From: Acanthacorydalis orientalis
Taxonomy: Eukaryota > Arthropoda > Insecta > Megaloptera > Corydalidae
Direction of reading: 5' to 3'
Assembly (NCBI GenBank): GCA_034766995.1
Contig: CM068323.1
Coordinates: 20,692,112-20,756,111, forward strand
Length of the DNA: 64,000 bases
Shown piece after piece: positions 1-13,100 of this stretch. Under the pieces are notes generated by a model. It ran no database searches, was not told the DNA's origin, and saw nothing but the letters and a program-made list of their open reading frames with translations. Position numbers and translations under genes: made by a program. Positions within the stretch are counted from its first letter, which is position 1; every line of letters begins with the position of its first letter.

Positions 1-224
1 TTAAAATAAAAACAACAAAAAATATTTAAATGTATGATTGTTTTTATGAGAAACGTTTTATTTGTAAAAGTCATATCGTTTTTTTTTTAAATATTTTTAG
101 ACATGAAAATAGTGAAAAAATATTAAAAATAAATATGATTAATACATATAGTTCTAAATATCAGGTACCAACGAAGTTTGTTTGTTGTATTTTTTCGTAC
201 AAACGATGTTTGAAAGCGTAGTCG

Positions 225-560
225 GAACCTTTTTTCGCGTTCAATATAAGCAAGCAATTCTTTCGCGTACGAAACCACTCAACAACTAAATTGAAGTCAA
301 GGAGCGTCGAGCTTCACCCGTTATATGCAGTGAGACGATACCTCACATCATACGGTTGTAGAAGAGTTTTCCTGCCTACACAGACTAAAAGTACAGACTT
401 TCTTCCCGTCTTGACGATGAAACTGTTATAGTGTTGTCGTCATTTTTCATTCAGCTTCTCTTTCTGTTTCCTAAGAAGTAGTATATATTAAAGTTTTATA
501 GGGGGCTTGCCGGTTATAGGAACTCTCGAGTGCATTATACGAAATGGAATGCAACCGAAT
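225..560. other. GC-richer island, no gene seen
   Basis: Unique sequence with several CpGs in A/T-rich surroundings; stop codons in all frames. The flanks, 1-224 and 561-1214, are plain A/T-rich DNA. Candidate regulatory element only. Confidence 0.35.
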
Positions 561-1214
561 TCGTAAACAGAATAAGCAATTTCAATAAAAGTCTGAAAAA
601 ACTCGTCTCATTTTAACATGTTTAGCAGTTCAAAAAATTCGAATGAATATTTTAAGAAACCGAACGCGGATATAATATATGCTCGACTATATATAAAATT
701 TTATTGATTGCTCGTGAATAAAAATAAAATATTAAAGTAGATTTATTCAACGTCTACGTAAGATACAAAATTATTAGATGAAGCAATAGGAGAGAGTTTC
801 GTTTTGTATTTTGTACACATATAGAAATTTAAAAATGAATTATGTGTTTGTTTCAATAAAATTAAAGAAAATTCAGATATAATTTAAAAATTAAACCAAT
901 GCTCATCAAACGATTATGGTTTATTTCCTTAAACCTATGAACAAGAAAAGACTAAGCGAGTGCTCATTTAAAGTCTTTGGCCTGCTTAAAAATTGAATGT
1001 CAAAGATCAAAAATTGATTTATTTTTGTAATTTACGTCAAATATCCTTTTATATAAAGATGAAAGTGTATCGATCTTTTTAATTTGTTTCCCAGCAGGTC
1101 CGGGAAACAAGACTGATTTACATAATTATGTATTTGTATCGGCCATCTGTTTAAGATATCTCTCCAAAACAAGAAGAAATATATAAAATTAATTACGAGC
1201 CTGTTTTACAAAGG

Positions 1215-1830
1215 AGTTAGTCAGTGCCGAGGGAGGAGAAAATGTAGACACATAAATTGTATCAGTGGCTCTGCATAAAAAGAATGTATTTGAATGAGAG
1301 TGTCGGTCCGCGTGGTGTCGGTGTACTTGCGCGTAAATACCGCATTATTGATATTCGTCCGCCGTTTGAATATTTCACAGAGTAGCGTTCTAATGGCGGA
1401 TCCATTGGCTGACCTATTTTTCGAATGACAAATTCGAACCGCTTTCGCACCATTACGCAACGCTCGAGCGTTTCGCGAGAAACAGCAGCTGAATTCTGTA
1501 ACAAACAACGGCGGGAGCGCTGTTTTGTATCTGAACACGAAATCGTTTCCATTATAATTTACGACAAATATTTTTTAATATTAAACACGGGACTACATTG
1601 AAAAAGTAGTGAACGTCAAAACTTCCCCGCGGCAGAACATAAAATATAGTTGCGTATTATTGCTGGCGCGTCGGACGACCGCGTACACGTTCGCCGCCGA
1701 TACCATCACTGGATTCACCTTCTTGTCTTCCACCAGGAATTCGTCATATCTCGGATTTTTCAACTCCATTACATTATTCGCACGCACGCACTCGCTCAAA
1801 TAACAACCATCCCACCGACTATCGAGCGAA
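1215..1830. other. GC-richer island, no convincing gene
   Basis: Two overlapping minus-strand ORFs of about 100 codons (1221-1552) are open mainly because the island is stop-poor; neither resembles a known protein. Candidate enhancer or non-coding exon. Confidence 0.35.
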
Positions 1831-1971
1831 CGAGAGACGGCCCTCCGAAGTATTTAATAAATAAAATTTTCTTCCCCCTGTCAACGTTTCATTTTTTATT
1901 AGTCTTTGCCACATTCTTCAGAAAACAGTATCCCAAAGTGAAAAAATAAACCTTTCGTTATAATATAACAG

Positions 1972-2002
<31 letters not shown>
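1972..2002. repeat. (TA)n microsatellite
   Basis: 31 bp, pure. Confidence 0.95.
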
Positions 2003-2005
<3 letters not shown>

Positions 2006-2299
2006 AAAAAATAAATACACTTATCATATAACTGAACGATAAACCTCGTTTAAACAATAAATTATTATTGAAACATTTTTATTCATTAAATTAGTATACT
2101 TCATCCGTTTTAAAATATCTAAAATTTTAATCTTTTTATTGATAATAATTCTCAATAAACTCATATTGTGTCTGACAAATGATAAATGTACGGCATAGAG
2201 AAAGCAAGTTGTCAAAATAAAAATAACATACCTTACCTCCAGCAATTCAACTAATAGAGATCACATATTATTTAATCAACATATCATCTCGGACCCAAT

Positions 2300-2870
2300 T
2301 TAAGTACAAATAAATTTGCAGATAAACAGACGATGATCATTGTACGAATGAAACAGACGTACCGAATTATTCATGAGAGTGAGTGAAAGATAAAAGCGAA
2401 TTGCAGTATATAAATCATTTTGCGAAACGCGACTGGTTGGTACAACGCTGCCGGCTACAGTGGTACCACATAAAGCGAGATATAATTGCACGTTAACGTA
2501 TGATTTACTGCGCTTCGTTGACGATGCAGAAAAAAGAAACAGAGTATCTGTTATGTTCAGAGTATATAGAACGGTACAAGTGTTGTGCCGAAGGCGCATC
2601 GAAATAATCATAAAAAAAACTTGTTTAAGTGCGACGAAAGTTCTTCATGCATTTCGTTACGAGCCCACAAATAAATAACATCGGATGTTTTTTATATGGC
2701 GGGGACGTTTGTGCGTTTTACGCGAGATAAACGTTACGGAAACGTGCGCCGCCATGAACTTTATTAAGACTGAACTGTGTGGCAACTCCTTAAGAATCAA
2801 CGGAACGTATAGCCCCTCTATCCAAATTAATAGACTTTTCTTGAAATTTGTTCGCCATATACCGTCATTT
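2300..2870. other. GC-richer island, no convincing gene
   Basis: Short ORFs on both strands overlap (2300-2611 minus, 2460-2678 plus), with no recognisable domain. Stretch 2870-4140 beyond it is A/T-rich with two TA arrays. Confidence 0.3.
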
Positions 2871-3098
2871 TATATTTGCTTCCTAAATTACAGATACTTT
2901 ATGACATTGTTGTAATGATAGCGTCCACATGTAATTACTTTGTATCTAATACTTATATATTTATAGAACGAAACACCATCGTGTTATCTTCTATTCATTT
3001 TATTATTAAATAATTTTACATTCGCATTATAATTATAAAAATTTTACTATTCAGGCTTTCAGGCTTTTATATTGCACGCAGTTAATAATTTCAGCATC

Positions 3099-3101
<3 letters not shown>

Positions 3102-3137
<36 letters not shown>
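3102..3137. repeat. (TA)n microsatellite
   Basis: 36 bp, pure. Confidence 0.95.
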
Positions 3138-3138
<1 letters not shown>

Positions 3139-3878
3139 AATAGTATCATGTGATAATCAAGAAATGTGAGCCTATTACCTTTTGAACAATAAAAAATAAA
3201 TAGAAATGTATTCAATAGACATAAAAAAATTGTCATTATTCACATGGCCGGAAAAAAATATTTTTAATATTTTATTTTGAACGTAATTATCGTATTATCA
3301 AATGAACCAATTAAAAAACTATTGTTTTACAACCAAATACACACATACTTTGAAACCTGATACATATATTTCTTCGAAATGCTTCCGTTTGTTCGTACAC
3401 CATTTAAAAAAATGTTACATCATTTTTTACATTTCCAAATAATTCCTGTGAAATCGTCTATTGTGCAAACTAATTTTTGTGAAATGTTACAAATGTTCAT
3501 ATACAAAAGTACTAATATTTCAACATACGCTTCTATTCTCTGTACGTAAATTGAAACAGGAATGTATTACTATTGCACTATATGTTGATTACACGTCAAA
3601 CACAATGTGCATTGAATGCAAATTAAATATTCGTTCTTAATCATCCATTTACAATACCACAAGCATCCAGATAGACACTCTCTCAGAACTTAACTTTTCA
3701 ATTACTGATAAATCACACCGAACTATCCTGTAACGAGTTCCTGATTAAATTTACACTTATAATAGAAAAAAGGATCAAATTAAAAACTTATTTAACTAGT
3801 AAATTAGTACAATTCGATTAAATGCTTTTAAAATCAATTCTTTCTCGATTTTATTCTTTGAATTAATTTTAATTTTGT

Positions 3879-3881
<3 letters not shown>

Positions 3882-3922
<41 letters not shown>
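3882..3922. repeat. (TA)n microsatellite
   Basis: 41 bp, pure. Confidence 0.95.
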
Positions 3923-3925
<3 letters not shown>

Positions 3926-4139
3926 CATTAATGTTTATTATTTCATTTGAAAAAAGTAAACATTACTAAGACAAAATCGAATAACGTACAATGAACGAAA
4001 AAATGATGATATTTTTTGGAACTTTCATTTAAAACTCGCATACGTTTTGTATATTGAGTGACATTTAAGTTACGGTCGTTTTATTTTATCGAACGATTTA
4101 ACAGGTAGAAATGAACACGATTTAATCACTAATTGACAA

Positions 4140-4545
4140 TATCGTGTATGTGTACCTACGGAGTGGACTCCGTCAAATTTCCCATCGTTTCACCTGTAAC
4201 CCGGTACCGTAATGTATCACATGTCGCATTTGATAAAATGTCATTTTCGTTGTCGGACGAACAGTAGCTGCTATCGATCGACATCCGGCGCGTTTAAATT
4301 GCAATAATTAGCTCGTCAGGTGTCCGAAACGAATGAGCGGATCGTGAACCGATGGCCCCGTACACGTCATTATTACGTTCACATACTTGTACATTTTACA
4401 TAAACCAATAATTGGCTACAGGGCCATACAACCTACCTAATTTGTTCACGTTCCTATTATAGGATCAAAAAAAGTAGCAGTTATACTTTATTCATGAGAC
4501 GAGTGCGTCTTTTACTGCTATCATCCGGTTCTCATTTTCGACCGT
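4140..4545. other. GC-richer island with CATCCGG words
   Basis: Contains ATCGATCGACATCCGGCGCG and, at 4522-4535, the 14-base word shared with 12671-12684. No ORF. Confidence 0.35.
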
Positions 4546-4641
4546 TTTTCTACAAAAAAGTTTTTTGTTGTATATACCAAAAAAGTCGCATTTGCATACA
4601 TCTAAAGTTTATATTCTTGCAAATATATTAAATATCATTCT

Positions 4642-4644
<3 letters not shown>

Positions 4645-4715
<71 letters not shown>

Positions 4716-4718
4716 ATA
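4645..4718. repeat. (TA)n microsatellite
   Basis: 59 bp pure, then TGTATATATGTATATA. Confidence 0.95.
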
Positions 4719-4875
4719 AACTGTCATATATTATAATGAAAATCGATTACGTCTAATGGTATGAATAATTAATCATTAATACCAAACTGTCAATATGTTA
4801 GCTATAGATGAGCTGTCCAGCTAATGGCATGCAGATATGAATTGACTTTTGTTTGTTTACTCATAGAGTCACATA

Positions 4876-4877
<2 letters not shown>

Positions 4878-4927
<50 letters not shown>

Positions 4928-4945
4928 CACATACATACATATATA
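4878..4945. repeat. (TA)n / (CATA)n compound
   Basis: 46 bp TA followed by CATA units. Confidence 0.95.
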
Positions 4946-5588
4946 AGGTACGGTTATTATATACACGGTCTAAATAATTATATTAATAGATGATTGATGT
5001 TCATTATTAAAAAAAAATGTAGGTAAAACTCAAAATTGTCTTGTAAACCGTCGTATAATTTGAACAAAAAATTGCTTATTCAATTTTCTCTTAATTAGAT
5101 TATTTAGAATTTATTTTAATAATTGAACAATAAATTTACTGGAAAGTGCTATGAACAAGGCAATTGAATTTAAGTAACAATATTTTAACTAAATATAAAT
5201 TTAATGATAATTTAAAATCACACTATTATTAAATAATAAAATGTGTTGCTTCTGTAACATTAGTTCTGTTTATGGATTAATTTTATAAATAATTTGATTT
5301 TAGATCATACTATATAAATGTATACACAAAGGTAGATGTTACTTTGAATAAATAAAAAAAAACAATATTAAACTGAAATATTTAACAAAAAAAGTGTAGA
5401 ATTAATAAGAAATATAATCATTTATACATCTGAAATGGCTGATCAGCCGTTATTATTACATCATACAATTGTTAATCAATTTTTAATATCATTTATATGT
5501 AAAATAAGTCAAAGAAAATTAATATTATATCATTTCTCAAACATAGAAAATATTCTTCTGATAACCTGTAATCGACTAATCTTTTATA
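4946..5588. other. A/T-rich stretch, nothing seen
   Basis: No island, repeat or plausible exon between the TA array at 4878 and the hAT element. Confidence 0.5.
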
Positions 5589-5596
5589 CTAGAACT
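5589..5596. repeat. Left 8-bp target-site duplication of the hAT element
   Basis: CTAGAACT, identical to 6160-6167. Confidence 0.85.
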
Positions 5597-6159
5597 CAGT
5601 GGCGGATTAATAGAGGGTGAGACTGGGCGGTCGTCCGGAGCCCTGTACGTGACATGTCCCTGTTAAAGATCTCAAAAATAACAAGAAAACTGACAATATC
5701 ACATACAATACGTCAACAGTAGTGAATCAATCAGGTGTCGGACCTGGCGACCGTCAGGGTCGCCGGGTTCGAGGGGAGCCTCAGCTCAGAAAAAAATTAT
5801 CTTTGTGTCATAAAAGATCGGATTAGTGGTAAAAAACGAGTATTGATTTCTAAAAATTTTCTGCTGAAATTCTAGGTGTGTATACCCTTGACGTTTTTTT
5901 CGGCTAAAAATCGAAAATCTAAAAACTGATTTTTTTTCACTATAGCTTGAATCTAATAGACATAACAAGTAGACTTCATGCAAAAATCGAAGAGCGGAAT
6001 AAGAATTATGCGATATTTGAATAGATATTGAATTTTATGTTCAGTTCTAAACTTTTTCCGACCACAAAAATCCTTTTTGGGGGTTTAAAATTGGTTTAAT
6101 GCTCAGTAGTAGATTAAGGGGAGGTCAACCTGAGTGGTCAGTGGGTTAATCCGCCCCTA
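5597..6159. mobile_element. Non-autonomous hAT-type DNA transposon (563 bp)
   Basis: The element is bounded by an exact 8-bp direct repeat, CTAGAACT, at 5589-5596 and 6160-6167, the target-site size of hAT elements. The termini are inverted: CAGTGGCGGATTAA at the left and the complement of TAGGGGCGGATTAA at the right (12 of 14 match). The interior is GC-richer than its surroundings and has no transposase-like ORF, so it would need a transposase supplied in trans. Confidence 0.85.
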
Positions 6160-6167
6160 CTAGAACT
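6160..6167. repeat. Right 8-bp target-site duplication of the hAT element
   Basis: CTAGAACT, identical to 5589-5596. Intact duplication suggests a fairly recent insertion. Confidence 0.85.
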
Positions 6168-7555
6168 AGTCAACTATTTATGAAAATTTAATGAATTATA
6201 TTAAAGTTTTTTTAAATTGTTTAATTTAAATTATAACTCTTGAATGAATAATTTAATATTTATACTTCAAATGTCGAAAAAAATGTATTACTGTACTGTA
6301 TATATATATATTGATAGATATATAGACAGATAAAAAACTAAAATATAATATAAAATCTATGTGCACGTTATCTTTTTATTTATAATTGAAAACTTGAATG
6401 TTGTCATAAGTAATATCGATATATGCTAAAACAATCGTATGTTTTAGTTTAATATTGTTCATAAATCGATTTTACTGTTAGTCAATGTTATAAAGAAGAA
6501 CGAAGATAAAAATGAAATTCACGTAGACAGAAACGCTCCAAGTCATCCATCAAAACACAATTTATTGAAAAGAATTCACATGGACAAAGCGAACACATTT
6601 TGATGAAATATGAAGAACATTTTCAAGTAAAATTGAGATTGTGCATATGAACAAAACGGTTCCGTATCACCCTTATCGGCATCCATTATAAGAATCATTT
6701 AATACATTCGGGAATGTCTGATGGACATGCGATCAATATATAAACTGATTTTTAATTTGAATATTTTTTAAAATGACTCGGAAATGTCGTTTCGTTTGTG
6801 TATTACACGCGTGACTGTTTGATCTTTGCATAATTTTTTCTTTAGCTAGAAATCATCAAATATGATGAATATATTATATACTCAATTACATTCATTGAAA
6901 TTGTGCAGTTTTTATACATTTTATTATATTTAAGGTTTATATACCGTTTCAGATATAAACATTGTGAATGTATTGATATGGGAAGAAATTGAAAATATTA
7001 GCTTATGATATTTCAGAAAGTATTTTGTTATTCTGATTTGAGAAATTAAATAAAATGAGTAGAAATTAATTAACAATTAATAGATAGTTTATAAAATTTA
7101 CTGTCTTTTTTATTAACGTTCTTTTCAATAGTTTATTAGCTATGACGTTAATTGTAAATTATTAAATAATTTTCTAAAAGAGATGGTAACATAAACTGTT
7201 CGTTCTCATATTCACAGCTTCCGTCAATGAATATTTAAATAGACGAAACGTTCATCAGATATATATTATCCGAGCAATTAATAATATATTTGCACATGCG
7301 ACGTCTTATCAAACACATCCAATCCGACGAACTAATGATAAAACATCTGGGACGTAATTTTGTGAATAACGAGGAGTAAGTATGAAGAGGAATGAAAGAG
7401 AAGCCACAGTAGAGACGATGGTAAAAACATCAAAGCGACACGTATGCTTTTTAGTGTTAGTGTTGTATGTTCTGGCATCAGCTTAAGCTCGGTCCATGTC
7501 ATAATTAAGCGAAATAATTCGACGCGCCCTCCAAAAATGTCAAATGTCGAGCGTC
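6168..7555. other. A/T-rich stretch, little content
   Basis: A weakly GC-richer patch at 6480-6720 has no ORF; the rest is low-complexity A/T. Confidence 0.45.
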
Positions 7556-7910
7556 GACCACAAAGCGTCGAGATAACTGCTAGCGAATGAAGAGTCATGA
7601 ATATATAAAGATATTTGACGGGAGCGTAACGCTCGACGACGACGAAAGTATTATGTGACGACGCGAACGAAACGCTGAGAGCGGGATACGATGTGGTGAT
7701 ATACGGAGAGCAACGGAATGGACGCGAGCACGCGCGCGAGATCTGATTTCGGTTTTTCGAGGAGATCTGTTCGGTAACCGCAATCTCGTGAAGACGTGCT
7801 CGCCACTGCGTCCTTTGCGATAGAGTTTCTCTCGGCTAGATATTCGAGATTGAAACATTGAAACGAGTGTTTCGAAGGATAGCGGAAAGATAACACTAAT
7901 ACTTACGCAT
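7556..7910. other. GC- and CpG-rich island
   Basis: Includes GAGCACGCGCGCGAGATCTG and many CGA words. Two overlapping minus-strand ORFs (7595-7896) are compositional, with no domain. One of the more CpG-dense islands; candidate promoter or enhancer. Confidence 0.35.
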
Positions 7911-8661
7911 GTTCAGAGCTGAAACCCCAACTTAGATGGTTTTCCATCCGGAAGAAAAAGTTTATACATTGTTTTAAAACAGTAGTCCACTCACGTGTGA
8001 TCTTTAAGAGAATTCTAAATTCTAAATTTCATTACTAAACGTACCATACAGTTTTCAAAAAAAAAAAATATTAACAATTACATACAATTAATTTATTTTA
8101 CATATCGAAAACTAGTCAAAGAATACAGACTAACACATTTTATACGGCAAATTTAATATGTACAACAGAACTGAATTGTTTATTTTTAATATCAATTAAC
8201 AGTTTTAACCTCCACAAACGCTTTTAGTGAAATTTAAATCGTCAGATTATCTCATTAAAATTGTGATCGATACTTCATGGGTTTTAAACTAGATTTATGA
8301 TATATATAATTTTTGAAACGTCTATCTCTCTCACTATAAAAAATATTTACTTAGGTAATTAGTTCCTAAATTAAATATAACTAATAACTTTATTAATTTG
8401 TTAAAATAAAATATAAATTAGACTTTTTTTACTGATGTCTTATTTATTTTTTTATCGATTGATACCTACGAATAATATTTGTTAAATATAAATATAAAAT
8501 AAAAGACATCTTTTTATACATGTAGTTTAATTATCAATCAATTAAAATAAAAACTAAATATAAATTCGTTTAACAATAAGAGAAATATTTATATCTCTTT
8601 TAAAAGAAAACATATATATTAAAATATGTATTTCATTTTTAATATCTCTATTTACTGAATT

Positions 8662-8663
<2 letters not shown>

Positions 8664-8701
<38 letters not shown>
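8664..8701. repeat. (TA)n microsatellite
   Basis: 38 bp. Confidence 0.95.
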
Positions 8702-8704
<3 letters not shown>

Positions 8705-9545
8705 TATTAAAAAAAAAAACTGAAAAAGTAATCATTTCGTACACATAAATACAATTACTTAACATACACATAAAAAACAAATATTGACTACAGCAAATTT
8801 ACTTCAGTTTATTCGAAATAAACACAGAAAGGCCGTGTTTACATTTTTATATAAATTTTTCAAAGTAAAAAAAATATTTGAAGAGCATAAAAATGTTTCA
8901 ATATTTAACATATCATTTATTCAAATACGTTTAATTATTTGTAATCATAAACAGTGAGTACGAATACTTAATCAGGCAAGTGGCTGTTAGATTAACGCTA
9001 TGAATTATTACAGAGTTTGTAAAGTTCGTAAATGTTTCATTTGAAATATGATTCAAGAAGGTAATCGGTATAACTTTTCGTACGCTCGAAGCTAAACAAA
9101 ATCCGACAGAAAATATTTTAGTATCTCGCGTACAGGGTGTGCTTATAAGTTTTTTTAGCTTGTACAAAATGACTTGTATGCATTCAGTGTGCTTAACAAA
9201 TATTTACTAGAATAATTGCATCGCCTAAAAGTCACTTGAAAAAAATATCGATCTTCGCATTTAATTAATCTGAAACAATTCAGCTAGACAAAATTTTCTG
9301 TTACTGAAAGTAAAGAATTATTATTTGAATTTATGACATTTTTAAATAATCATTCAATAAAACTAATTTGTTAAATACAATACACTTTTATTAAATTTGA
9401 AATTGTTGTACTTTTATTTTTCAAACTTTGCATTGAAATCATTAATTCAAAAAATAAAAAAATGACTTTCAAATAATTAAAAGTTCTTTTAAAATTTATT
9501 TCAAATATAATATAAAATTAAAATCATTCTGTGCAGATTGAAGAA

Positions 9546-9569
9546 ATATATATATATATATATATATAT
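9546..9569. repeat. (TA)n microsatellite
   Basis: 24 bp. Confidence 0.9.
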
Positions 9570-10688
9570 GAAAATTGGAATATCTTTGTGAATTTACATC
9601 ATTACAAATAATTCTTCTCTGTAATAGCAATTTTACACTTATACAACTTTTATCAAATAAAATAAAGTAAATTTAAGTAAATTTTAACAAATGTACTTAA
9701 ATGTGTATTTATGGATGTAAATCATATATGTGATTAGTATAGTGGATTAATCTCATTGTTATAAATTCGTATGCAACGTTAGATATTATTTCATATTTTA
9801 TTAAAAAAACAATTTGTCTCAAATAGTTATTTGACTAAGAGAAACTACTCCGATATATACTAGTTTCCCTAAGGAAATAGTAGCTTTTTACAGCAGGGCA
9901 AAGCCGATTTGTCATGGAAAATAAACCGTGACAACGTTCTAAGGAAAATAAAATAATCCAAGAGAGGAGATTAGAAAGACATCTAATGATTATAAGAATG
10001 CTTTCTTTTTATTACAAAACTATTTAAATGTATACTTGAATTGAATTAAAAATAGGCATATTCATTACATTAATTATTTTGACATAATTGTTTATTAATC
10101 AAAAAAAAATTACTATATTGTAACATAAAAAAAAATAAAAGTCATATCTTAAAAGTATATGTATTAAATGTAGAAATAATATTAATTTTATTTATTATCA
10201 ACTAAACTAATACTAATTAGTTAAGCTAATGGAATATTAAAAATACACATTTTCACCCTTACAATAATAAAGAACTTGATTAGAAATCTACAATGTTTTA
10301 AATAATCTATCGCATTTTCAAAATTTTCGATCCACATAATTAATGCATACATAAATATAATAATGTCGGAATTCAATTACTCTTTGCAAAAAATCATTAC
10401 ACAATTTTTATGTTAAGTATATAAAGTCTATTGAACTTTTTTAATATGCATTGCAAATGAATATTGTATCATTATAAAAATGGAACTTCCGTTTGAAAAA
10501 AATATTACAGAACATGGAAATGCACTTAACAAAGTACCAATAATTGATGTTTCCACAGATTTTTTTGTTCTAGTGATATATCTGTACTGCGACCAGCACA
10601 AAAAAAACAGTATACAAATACAATTTCAAAAAGAGCTATCTGAGAATCACTAGCATTATTAGTGTATTATTCTAAATATTTTTATCCT

Positions 10689-10691
<3 letters not shown>

Positions 10692-10730
<39 letters not shown>

Positions 10731-10738
10731 TGTGTGAG
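10692..10738. repeat. (TA)n then TG-rich tail
   Basis: 36 bp TA followed by TGTTTGTGTGAG. Confidence 0.93.
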
Positions 10739-10886
10739 TAATAGATAAGGTAATGAAAAATTACTGCAAACTTATTGCTAAAACTAAATGCGTCGTTTAA
10801 ACAAAGTACGATACAAATGATACTCTCTCTCTGAAAGCTGAAAGCACGTTGCGTGATGACTCTGCCCTCATCAGATAAATGTACAT

Positions 10887-10909
10887 TATATATATATATA
10901 TATATATAT
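10887..10909. repeat. (TA)n microsatellite
   Basis: 23 bp, just before the GC island at 10920. Confidence 0.9.
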
Positions 10910-10919
10910 TGCTTACAAA

Positions 10920-11420
10920 CTTTTTATGCGTGAAATTAAGACACCGTGTCAAGAGACTGCAGCCGTCGCGGCTGCAGTCTCATCATCTCGCGAAACAAAA
11001 AGCACGAAGGAGAAACAAAGTAACGCAGATCAAGTAGCAGTCGGATGGACGGGTCGATGGATAGATAGAAAGTAGGGGGAATGGAAAGAACGCGATGGTA
11101 AAAACGACGTAGGGCGGCACAGTGAGTACGCAGGATCATCATGTCTCATTCGACGACTGGTGATAGTAAAAAGAGAGATCGGCCGACGATGATGGGAATT
11201 GCTAATTTTATGAACCATCAAACCGGAATATTATCGTCTTTTAATTAACATCGGACGACACGTTCGAGCGGATTCATTGTTACGGGAAGTGGAGGGCGAG
11301 CGCGCGCCATTGCCCGGGAACACTGATAAGCGCGCCGAATATCTCCCATTTATCTTTTTATCATTCGACGTTGTTACCGTAATGTTCGTGTAATGGAGTC
11401 CCTGCAATATCTTCTTTTGT
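10920..11420. other. GC-rich island with hairpin and CGCG clusters
   Basis: Opens with the 13-bp inverted repeat at 10953 and later has GAGCGCGCGCCATTGCCCGG and GCGCGCCGAAT. The small minus-strand ORFs (10936-11221) are not protein-like. Strong candidate for a regulatory element or non-coding exon. Confidence 0.4.
10953..10981. repeat. Perfect 13-bp inverted repeat with 3-nt loop
   Basis: GAGACTGCAGCCG, loop TCG, CGGCTGCAGTCTC. GC-rich in an otherwise A/T-rich region; sits at the edge of the GC island 10920-11420. Could form a stable hairpin in RNA or be a palindromic binding site. Confidence 0.8.
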
Positions 11421-12520
11421 TCATGTCCGACATCCGGATTATTGCAGCGCGCATCTGATTAATCAGAATTATTACAATTATTAATATCATCGTAACTGGT
11501 CTCTTTATATAGAACGACATGTATTCAACTACACTCAAGATCATCAATAACATACTCATATTTTTTATATAAAATTCATACAAATGTATTTACTGTGTAA
11601 ATCAATGGAATTTTCGTTTTCTCGTCCTATCGTTACGGTTTTATATCAAAAATTTATATTTTTTTCGTTATAAAACCGAATATTACACTTTATCTTAAAG
11701 AATTGTTTTTTTTATAATAAACATCATTTTGTGGATCTTCAAGAACTGATTTCAACAATATAAAAATAACTTATTAACATAAAAAGATATTCTCTGACAA
11801 GCCATTCAAATATTTAATTTATTCAAATTTATCTGTACCTAGTCTTGATTCTTCGATATTTATTTCTCAGACATTTATTTTTAACTAAATGTGTATAATT
11901 TTTGATCTCTTAGCTCTTTTTATCATCTGTTTTTATTACAAAATATGTTAATAGACTGTAAATTTCATTAAATATTCAAATACATTTTCAGATAATTGCC
12001 TTTATAAAAGAAAATGACATATATTATGAAATCAAAGTTTAATATATCGCACATGTAAAATACTCTTTTGTGTTTGGTTTTTAGTGATTAGTTACTGTAA
12101 GAATTATTCAATGAGCCTAGATATCAAACATTAAATAAACCAAAAACGATATCATCTTTGAGCCCCAATAGTAAATAAAAAATACAAATATTTATGTTTT
12201 AAATTACGATCTGTAATTATATTCGACTGATAGAAATACTTATAAAAGATAATTAAAAATCAATCGATTTTTTTATTGTAACATATTACAATACATTTTA
12301 TGAAAATATGAATTATTTTAATTAGATGTTATTGAATGAAGTAGAATTTTCCAAACTTAATATATACTATAAATAACATTTCAATTATATCTCTACATCT
12401 AAATTAAATATTTTCTACATATATTAAAATCAAATAATATTCATTATGATCTTCTCATTTAATATGCACATAAAAAAGTGTAATCTTTACTACCCAACAT
12501 TTATTGTATGATGTCTATAC
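11421..12520. other. A/T-rich desert
   Basis: No repeat array or island. Confidence 0.5.
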
Positions 12521-12700
12521 TTGGTCATCGAATGTTTACCGATACGTAAACGAAAAAGCCCGTATCTGACGAGAAGAAAGTATCCGTTCTACCGGTACAA
12601 TCTCTGCTATATTCTATCGTTCATTTTCTTCAAAGACCCATGACCTTTTTTGGACCGGATGTTCCCTTCGCATCCGGTTCTCATCGAATCGATGTAATGA
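12521..12700. other. Small GC-richer island
   Basis: Contains the inverted repeat at 12654-12678; no ORF. Confidence 0.35.
12654..12678. repeat. Inverted repeat ACCGGATG / CATCCGGT
   Basis: Eight-base perfect arms with a 9-nt spacer. The right arm belongs to a 14-base word, CATCCGGTTCTCAT (12671-12684), that recurs exactly at 4522-4535. Confidence 0.6.
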
Positions 12701-13050
12701 ATTCATGTTGTGCATAATATTTAACTATCTATCCGTATACATAAACATATAAGGCCGAGACCTTAGGGATAACTATACATAATATTTCCGTATAATAATA
12801 ACCCATCCTTAGGTAATATAAATCCTGATGTAAGCAACTATAAAATTATACGAGGAACGATCGGAAACTAACATATTTAATCAAATTCTGCAATAAATAT
12901 TTTTTTCGCATTACACATTGTTTGTCATAGATGGATATTTTACTAGAAAAACACACCAATTCTCTTTCAAATTTTAATAAAATTTTATAGACATATCAGT
13001 TCAATATTATCATGAAATATTTCACAATTTAAATATCATAAATTTAAATA

Positions 13051-13055
<5 letters not shown>

Positions 13056-13097
<42 letters not shown>
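13056..13097. repeat. (TA)n microsatellite
   Basis: 42 bp. Confidence 0.95.

Positions 13098-13100
<3 letters not shown>

Larger units (their letters stand above)
7911..10680. other. A/T-rich desert
   Basis: Only TA arrays at 8664 and 9546, homopolymer runs, and a slightly GC-richer patch around 8940-9160 without coding character. Confidence 0.5.

Noticed and set aside
1420..1450. Minus-strand GCGGTTCGAATTTG resembling a tRNA B box
   Set aside because: No A box at the right distance and no acceptor-stem pairing.
5760..5775. GGGTTCGAGGGG resembling a tRNA T-arm
   Set aside because: Lies inside the hAT element, with no cloverleaf around it.
7301..7320. CTTATCAAACACATCC resembling the mariner terminus
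   Set aside because: Similarity stops after nine bases and no partner terminus or TA pair is present.
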